A stretch of DNA of 64,000 bases from Thozetella sp. PMI_491 (taxonomy: Eukaryota; Ascomycota; Sordariomycetes; Chaetosphaeriales; Chaetosphaeriaceae): positions 806,001-870,000 of the forward strand of contig MU270043.1 of assembly GCA_021432635.1 (NCBI GenBank), read 5' to 3'. Numbering within the stretch: the first letter of the stretch is position 1; each line of letters starts with the position of its first letter. The position numbers were made by a program, and so were the translations under genes. A model generated the notes under the pieces. The model saw only the letters and a list, made by a program, of their open reading frames with translations, was not told the DNA's origin and did no database searches. Below, piece by piece: positions 56,946 to 64,000 of this stretch.

Positions 56946-58126
56946 TTTGCGGATGCAAAGGCGGGGTGCAAAGCGGGGGCGCGGAAGAGAAGAGAGGAGC
57001 AAAGGGAGATGAGCCCGGCTGAGCATCAGGCACGCTGCACACCTGGGCTTGCAAAAGGCGGCAGCCGCAAATCTTCAAATATGCTGAGAGCAGCGCCTCG
57101 ATGGAGGGGCGAAACAAGGTGAGTGGCTCAAACGGGCAGTCGGTGAAGCCGCTCGACCCAAAAAAGAAAAAAAAGAAAAAAAAAGAGTAATATTTCCTGC
57201 CGCTGGACGGCAACCTCCCGTGGTCGGAGGTCTCATGACGTCGGCTGTCTAGCAGGTGCAATTGCCCAATCAGAACGACCCGCACTGCAGGACTCGGCTG
57301 ACCATTGCACATGCCGACATTGTGTAAGTCGACGGGGCGAACATGCTCGTCTGAGCTGGCAACCGTTGAGTCGCCATTGCGGCCATTGCGTCCATTGCGA
57401 CCCTTGGGCAGTAATATGCAGGGCAGTCCAAGGCACTATTACTTACTAGATGGCATGGCTAGGTGGCATGACTAGATGACGGGGGGGTGGTATTTAGGTA
57501 TGTAGGTATGTAGGTATGTAGTAGGTATGTAGGTAGGTATGTACTAAGCAATGAATTGATAACACTACCGGTATGGCGATTTGGGTATCATATGCTCTCC
57601 AGTGGACTAGCTCAAAAAGCAACAAGCCTAGAAGCGTCCACCCCCGCCACCCCCCTTTCCACTCCCAACCCGAAGCATTTTTACAGCGCTAGATTAATAC
57701 GAGGCAGCAATTGTGGGCTGACCTCAAGCAACAGCAAAACTCCCGTTGTCCTTGGCCCAAACATCCTTGTATGTCCGTAGCTCCCAGCTTGGGCATAAAA
57801 AAAAAAGTGCCGAACTCCTCCACCAGACCGATCCAAAAGAGAGGGCGGAAAAAAAAGACTCATCCCATGCTCCGAGCCCATGCAGTGCTAGCCGCCCGGC
57901 CGAGCCCGATGCTCAAAATCGGGAACCGACAGAGGGTATTAACAATAAGTGATGCGAATAAACCGCGCAAAACCCTGCTCACATCTTCTCGGATGCCGGG
58001 TCGCCGGGTCATGAGCGCGTCGTTCGTGGCCGGATCGATATTGTGACCGACCCCTCTTGGTTCATTCCTTCCCTCTGTGTTTTTTTTTCCTTTCGCCCCC
58101 GCCTCTCGCCGAGCATGTCTGTGCAT
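56946..58126. other. Intergenic between PNPOx and cyclin genes
   Basis: About 1.2 kb. Contains A-rich tracts (57160-57186), the TAGGTATG simple repeat (separate entry), and short A-runs near 57798-57807 and 57850-57857. It should hold the PNPOx promoter and the cyclin 3' region. No supported gene. Confidence 0.4.
57494..57542 (+). repeat. (TAGGTATG)n simple repeat
   Basis: Octamer-type repeat, roughly six imperfect units of TAGGTATG with one TAGG insertion. Adjacent G-run at 57481-57487. Confidence 0.8.
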
Positions 58127-59027
58127 TCACATGCCCATAAGCTGGTCTGAGCCCTTGCGCTGGATCTCAGGCGGCAAGTGCAGCGAGTCTGAAGTGAGGG
58201 TGGAGACCTGCGCAGCCCCAAAAGCCGCTCGTACATCGTCTTCGACTAGGCCGTGCGCGAAGGCGCCTAGCAGCACGGTCTCGCTCTTTGGCGTCTCAAC
58301 CGGCGTCAGCTGAAGCCCTAGCCCGTAGACGGCCTTGCCAGAGCTCATAGACCTTTTATGGTGATCGTCGTAGCGCTCCGCCTGCACAGCCGAGGCACGA
58401 GGCGCCAGGATTGCCTGCTTGCCAGCCCGCTTCATGTCGGCGATGGCATCGCTGATCAGGTTGTGATCCCAGAGCGGCAGGATCCTGTATTCCAAGGCCT
58501 CCATGATGCACCGCTCTGTGACGTTGATCTGCTCGTCTGTCCACCTGTCGTTGGCCCAGTGCGAGTTGTAGAAGCGCGTAGGCTCGTAGCAGCCATCCTC
58601 CAGGAACTTGACCGAAATGACGAGGGAGGCCAGAATGATGACCTCGGGGTTGACGCAGTCCACGTTCAGCTGACTTCTGATCGCCCCACCGGCTGGAAGC
58701 GTGTGGCGCTTGGATTGGGTCTCCATCTTCACCAACGGGCAGGCAAACCTCCAGCTGAGAGAAAACTTCTTGGAGTTGAGCGAGTCCAGAATGCAGACAG
58801 CGAGAGCAATTGTGTCAAGCGGCAGACCAGCGCGCTTGAGCATGTCGTGGACAATGGCCACCGAAGGATCAGCCAGCGAGGCCTTGGACGGGACAAGGTT
58901 GACTAGATGAATCGCGGGGCCTGCTCCGACGGGTAATGATTAGCAAAGACGACGAAAGAGGAAAACAAACCCAGAGAGAGAAAAGGAGTAAGAAGGGGAG
59001 GAAGGAGCGGGAGAGAGAAGAGAAACG

Positions 59028-59102
<75 letters not shown>

Positions 59103-59105
59103 GGG

Positions 59106-59141
<36 letters not shown>

Positions 59142-59396
59142 TTTTCAAGATCCGAGGCCTCACACGAGCTCTCCCGGAGCCCGCAGCTGGACAAAGTGCT
59201 CACCTAGCAATTCCGAGTCCAGGAGCTCTCCATCTTCCAGGAGGCTCTTGGGCGTCTGTATGCCCCACGAGTTGCGGGACGAAGGCGGTGGCGTTGGGAG
59301 GCTCGACAGCGGCCGGTAGGTCCGCTCAAAGTACTCGTCATCAAAGTCGAAATCGTCGTCCTCGCACTCGCGGTACTTCTGGTGCTTGCTCGCCAT
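58127..59396 (-). CDS. PCL-type (Pho80/G1-S-like) cyclin, 2 exons
   Basis: A regulatory cyclin that should bind a Pho85/Cdk5-class or related CDK. Exons 59396-59204 and 58920-58127 (phase 1 join, donor GTGAGC, acceptor GGAGCAG) give 328 residues. The N-terminus is acidic (ECEDDDFDFDDEYFE). The cyclin box lies at about 85-225: VAIVHDMLKRAGLPLDTIAL, VNPEVIILASLVISVKFLED, FYNSHWANDRWTDEQINVTE, CIMEALEYRILPLWDHNLI; the sequence SVKFLED...W is typical of the Pcl class of fungal cyclins. The C-terminal 90 residues are polar with TP/SP sites and no PEST stretch obvious by eye. The start ATG at 59396 is the only one; upstream the frame opens with TTG. The 283-nt intron is exceptional: it contains more than 100 nt of poly(T) in the transcribed strand sense. 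A specific Pcl subtype cannot be told. Confidence 0.85.
59028..59139 (+). repeat. Interrupted poly(A) block of ~112 nt inside the cyclin intron
   Basis: About 72 A followed by six G (59100-59105) and about 34 more A. On the cyclin's coding strand it is poly(T) split by a C-run. Length in the genome may differ from the assembly, since long homopolymers are error-prone. Confidence 0.9.
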
Positions 59397-62300
59397 GGCG
59401 TCCCGAGCGGTCGGATATGGCGGTGATGGGTCGTGTGCTGGTGGGCAGGGGATCTGCTGCTTGTTCAAGGTTGGACGGCGGGCGCGCTACCGACGGGACC
59501 CAGCTGAAGAGAGCAGAATGGAGAGCTGCTCATGTTCGTCGCCAGAAGAGACGGAGGAAGGCGGGCGTGTGGGTTATGGACCGGGAACGAAGCCAGCTAG
59601 GTCTATATAGGCCTCGGGTGAGGCAATAGGACAAAGGCAAACACAAGGCTGAAGCTTCCTGCGCCTGGTAGCCAAGCAAGGTAAAAAAGCGAGTGAATGG
59701 GACAATCTGTCGCAGGACAGCAAAGCAAGAGAGCAGACTAGAAGAGCGAAGGCCGGGAAAGATATCGATCGAGTCGGCTTATGCAGTATTCATAAGCGTT
59801 TCCGGGGCCAATGCAGCAATGCAGCTAGGCGGATAGGGCTGGCGGGGAATGGCGTTAAAGGGGGGGGCTTAGCTCCAAGCTCGGTGTTCCCTGGCGTTCG
59901 TATGCCAAGGAGGTAAGAGTACCCTTTTGGGTGGGGAACACACCGCTCGGCCTTGACCACGGCCCCGGCGGTAGGGCGGGAGGTATATGGCGGTATGGCG
60001 GTATGGCGATATGGCGCGAAAAGGAGATCGTTTCCGAGACGCTCTTGCTTTCTGGCGTTCAGGCTCCTTGGCCTTCTGACTTTGTGGTTTCCCGGCTTCC
60101 TTCTTTGTCCGTGAGACAAGGGAGTGGCAAGGACGCGGGCCAGAGAAAGCGGCGAGGTCAACGGGTGAGACAAAGGGGGGGGTGCCGGTGCCTGGGAGGG
60201 AAGGGATATTGATGGCACAGGATGACGGGGGAATCAGGAGAGAGTGAGAGAACGGTTTAGTGACAAGAGCTGTGACCTTTTTTCTCGGCAACTCCTTGGC
60301 CTTGTACTTCTTGCTACCAAAGCAATACGCAGAAGCGCTCGAGAACTAGGCCCCACGGACCAGCAGGGCCTCCCCCTAAACTTATGGCCCAGCGAGAGAC
60401 GAGAGACCTGGGGGCAGGCCCTAACTATTTTGCTGAATGGCCTCCAAGCCGCCAGTCCGGGATACTACACTGAGCCCTCACCTCGGCATATCCCCTTCCC
60501 CTCCTTTTTTCCCCCTCTCGGCTTGGGAAAAAAAAAATAAGGTGCGGAGCAGACGGTGAGAGGCTACGATGCTTCTCCGTTGCGCACTGCTCCACACCGG
60601 CCCGAGCACATCATCGCAGGCCAGCAACGGTTCTACTATGTACTATATGGCACGTTATGGTACAGACAGCAGGGGCGGCAGAGTCAGCCAAAAATGAGGT
60701 GCGGTGAGGTGGGAGTCGTGGTGCCTTGACCCTCCCCCCCCCTGCACTCCCCCAAAAAACGCTGACGAGGCCAATATGGAAGAACAGGCGGTCGCCATGT
60801 GCCGGGGATGGGGCAATCCAGGACTTGTGGGGGAGCGAGATGCAGGCGGCTGCAGGGCAATCTGGATGATTGTGCCATGCACAAAAAGCTTGAGAGCTTC
60901 CCGGGTTCTCGTGCAGTTGGAGATGAAAATTTGCGCTACACAAGCCTGCACGGCCGAGCCTGGGTTCGGGCGGAGATATGAATAGGTATTCAGTTGTACG
61001 CAACAGCATTGAAGACTTTTTTTCTTCCCCTAACTCCTCCCGTACACTCTTCTCTCCATTTTTTTTTTGGCCTGTCCGTCTCGTACATCACCGTCCTTTC
61101 CAAAATGGAAACACCCCGTCCTTGTGGAGGTAGGTACCTAGGTACTGTCCATTGAGTGGGGGTCTCGCTCTGCTGGCTCTTTGGCGGTCAACGTGCGGGC
61201 GGCCGTCTAGACCCCTGCAGTTGCTCTCTATCAGGCGGTTACGACCTGAATCGTTACCTTTTTCAGACGTCCCAACGCTAGCGCCTCGAGAGGAATCCAT
61301 CATTGGACATGGGACTTGGTCAATACCACAAGCGGAGTAAGGCAATGCGGATTTCGCTCGTCATCAATCGCGTCATGGCGGAATGGCGAAAACCAGAGAA
61401 CAAAAGAAAGATCCGTTCTCGCAGGCTGTCGACAATACGAGGCTTACCCACCTTGACCACCTATTGTACGGAGTACATTACACACAACCGCAGCGACGGG
61501 GCCGTCAGCACCGTGTCTGAGACCTTTCTTGGACTAGACCCAAGGTTTTGTTTCTAGCTGTCCGGCCCACCACAGCCTGGGCGACAGGCCGGGCGATCGG
61601 CACCAAGGTTACGAAGGACGCCACCCCGGGGGGGACCGCCCAGGGGCCGCCCAGGGGGCCAACCTGCTTGCTTGCCTCGTCGCGGGCCGATGCTAACCAG
61701 GACTGCCCCAGCCAGCTCGGCATCGATCTCAGGGTCCTCGGCGTAATAAAGTCCTGCTAGCTGCCAAAGGGCAGTGTGGAAAAACGAGGAAGAGCTAGGT
61801 ATGCCGGCGCCTCGGGGCAGGCCTCCGATGACGATCGTGATTCCAGCGCCAACAATGCCCCCTTCTCGCGACGCGCCATGCCGACCTATCATTGTGTTTG
61901 CATGAAGATACGCCAGAGTCAGTGCCAACCCTAAAGGAAAAGAAAAAACCTGCTGTTGACATTGACGACGCCAAATATAGATGGGATGTGGAGCCCCATA
62001 GCGCTGCAAGCCGTAGGGGGCGGCCGTGTAGACTTGGCTCGAGGTCGGCCGACTGTGGTACCTTGCAGCGTCGTCTCCTCGTGCATACTATGCCGTACAT
62101 ACATATGCATATACAGAGTATAGTAGTTATAGTATACGCGTAATGCTGTACGGCGCTGTCGCCTCGTATGGCGCCCCAAAAGAGGAACCATTTGCACTAA
62201 TTAGGGGAAGCCGACGAAAGACATGCAGAACAAGTGAGCAGTGGCCGCCAACTTGTCACCCGCGCTTCTCCCGAATCGCCACCTTTGCGCAGATATGGAG

Positions 62301-64000
62301 AACATGTTCCGGAGAACGTCCAGATTTCACCCGTGCCTGGGAAATGCGGGCAGGCACCCGGAATTGGGCCCCGAGCCCCGAGCGCGCCGCCCTCTCGCCC
62401 GGCCACCAAAGAGCCACGGTCTAGAACGGCAGTTGAGCGACCACGGCACATGACGACGGGCTGCCGGGGACGCATCTCGCCTCGTCGGCTGAATTGCCCT
62501 TCAGACAACACTACCCCAGACTTCCCCAGCATGCAAGCGAGCATTCCAGGCCGCCCCAATCAACACCCGGAGACTCGCTTACCGGCTCTTGGGGCTCCCA
62601 CCAAGATGGACCCTTGCGATGCTACTGTTCCGACCGCGGCGCAGCCCCAGCTGGTCGGTAAGGCTGGGCAGTGGTAGATGCCTATTCTGCCGGCGACGGC
62701 CTGGCCAGCAGCAGCATATCGGGGCCACGAGGCGTCATACTTGGATGCATATTGGCGGATCCATGAGGCTCTCCATCCCTGGCTCTCTCCGGCTAATTTA
62801 AAGGGGGGAGACGTCGGTCGTTGAGCTCTCTCCTTACCCAGGCCCTCCCACGCCGGCAGCGTGTCGGGAAATCGTCTGCGATATCATCAAAACCCGCAAC
62901 GTAAAGTGCTAATTTGGGCATGTCTATCAATGGCCTCCGGGTGGATGCCAGCAAGCCACTGCATCCGAAGTGCGAGGCGGGTCGGATCGGGTTGGAATGG
63001 CGTGCAGCGGTCATGTCTGTCATGAGGACACTGGTTACGCGTCTCTGCGAATCGTCGGCCCTGCGCCTTGTCGAAGAGGATCGTGCCGGCCCAGTTCCCT
63101 TACCTGCCCTTCCTTTCAGTTAGAGTCCCATGCTTGAGCCCATGGAGCTGCGGAGGCTATGCCACCCATATCAGCCCAACTTCTTCCTCCAAGACATCGT
63201 CGAAGCACATTCCCGGATCTTGGCTGGCACATGAGAGTAGCCGCAGCGATGAGGCAATGGTCACAAGTGGTATCTATCACAGTTGGTGGGCACACAAGAG
63301 AAGCATCATGTCGACGGCATCTCCTCCTCCCCCCTCCTCATCCCCTTCCTTCTTCTTTGCGCTAGAGGTGTGGGCAAGTGATGTCAACGTGGGACACAAG
63401 GCCTCATACGTGGCTTAAGGAGGTCAGTTTTGGCGACATCATGAGATCCAGTACCAGCAGAAGCGACGGACCTAGGTAGTGCCATCAGGGTGAGCAAAGT
63501 GCACCTTAACCTATCAAAAGTCTTGTTCCTGTTGATCTAGAATGGTTCGCCACACCAACCCAAGCCTCTCGGCCGAGCTTGCCTTGCCTGTCGTTTACGA
63601 AGGGTGGTGGTGTTCTCGGAAGGCCTGGTATTTTGCCATATCTTGTGTTATTGCGTCAGGCCACCCTACCGCCAGAGCCGAGGACCCAAAAAAAATTGCG
63701 CCTAGGGAAAACCACGTCGTAGCCGTCGAGGATGGGCGGTGCTTGGTCATGGACGCAGCACTCCCTTTCGGCCGGACGTTAATGCTCATACCACTCGATA
63801 CCACCGAGTCATCTGATGTTGCTCGTTCTTTTTTGGGTGCCTGAACAGTTCGCATTAGATGATGATACAAGCATTCTGCCGGAGTTACTGCCATCCGATC
63901 CAGAGTGGTATCGATAGAGACCAGTGTCCATGCGGGGTTGTCTCAGAACTCAGGTACGGGATACGTCCAGCCTCGCATCATACCCAGCTGTCACAGCTGT
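59397..64000. other. 4.6-kb region without a supported gene
   Basis: Includes the cyclin promoter and leader on the left. Further right only short frames of mixed composition occur; the longest, 151 codons on the minus strand at 62009-61554, and a 100-codon ATG frame at 63542-63844 (+), have no recognisable pattern. Simple features: GGTATGGC repeats at about 59985-60015, G-runs near 59861-59867 and 60174-60181, A-run at 60531-60538, and T-run at 61061-61069. The region may contain non-coding transcripts or fast-evolving genes that cannot be seen by eye. Confidence 0.4.

Noticed and set aside
58936-59319. Poly-Lys/poly-Phe frames over the A-tract
   Set aside because: Pure translation of the homopolymer inside the cyclin intron.
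61554-62009. 151-codon minus-strand frame
   Set aside because: Contains a superficially protein-like stretch (LAGLYYAEDPEIDAELAG) but becomes Gly/Pro/Arg low-complexity after it; no start or splice context supports it.
63542-63844. 100-codon plus-strand frame from an ATG
   Set aside because: No family resemblance and no supporting context near the right edge.

Overview
The window looks like nuclear DNA of a filamentous ascomycete, most probably a Sordariomycete. Protein-coding genes carry short introns (about 50-85 nt, with two unusual ones near 283 nt) that have GTNNGT-type donors, CTAAC/CTGAC-like branch sites and YAG acceptors. Intergenic DNA is pyrimidine/purine-tract rich with TAGGTACCTA-type motifs, and the gene set (Dicer-like 1 with a fused RNase III pair, Ku70, the fused CPSase/ATCase, a large fungal TRP-like channel, a Zn2Cys6 regulator) is fungal. 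I see no operons, tRNA, rRNA, CRISPR array or recognisable transposon or viral relic.

Layout: 1-230 (-) N-terminal exon of a probable MFS transporter cut by the window edge; 2071-3473 (-) ferrochelatase; 4353-6416 (+) Ku70, divergent from it; 7065-10017 (+) Zn2Cys6 transcription factor; 10616-11763 (-) and 12894-14009 (+) two unrecognised coiled-coil proteins in divergent orientation; 14841-15944 (-) TAP42 family phosphatase regulator; 16999-21891 (+) Dicer-like 1; 22826-25669 (-) large Ser-rich protein of unknown function; 25.7-31.0 kb gene-poor; 31013-31372 (+) doubtful small ORF; 32236-32997 (-) ubiquitin C-terminal hydrolase; 34018-36501 (-) unrecognised 779-aa protein; 36.5-39.4 kb gene-poor; 39424-39738 (+) a 72-residue single-pass membrane protein encoded by two short exons; 40732-44657 (-) five-exon TRP/YVC1-like cation channel; 44.7-48.3 kb gene-poor; 48284-55127 (+) CPSase-DHOase-like-ATCase; 55834-56945 (-) pyridoxamine-phosphate oxidase; 58127-59396 (-) PCL-type cyclin; 59.4-64.0 kb without a gene I can support.

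The genes are mostly independent housekeeping functions: haem synthesis (ferrochelatase), double-strand-break repair (Ku70), RNA silencing (DCL1), TOR/PP2A signalling (TAP42), ubiquitin recycling (UCH), pyrimidine synthesis (CPSase/ATCase), vitamin B6 salvage (PNPOx), cell-cycle/phosphate-type cyclin signalling and ion transport. Exon joins were derived by hand from splice signals and reading-frame continuity. All multi-exon models close in frame and give lengths normal for their families where the family is known.

The most interesting observations are: a 54-nt stop-free, three-divisible intron that interrupts the Walker A motif of Dicer; two consecutive phase-2 micro-exons (72 and 69 nt) that encode the pore/S6 region of the channel; a tiny spliced membrane-protein gene; a vertebrate-type four-cysteine [2Fe-2S] ligand set in the ferrochelatase; a 7-bp-unit minisatellite and a >100-nt homopolymer block sitting inside two unusually long introns; and two short upstream ORFs in front of the CPSase/ATCase gene.
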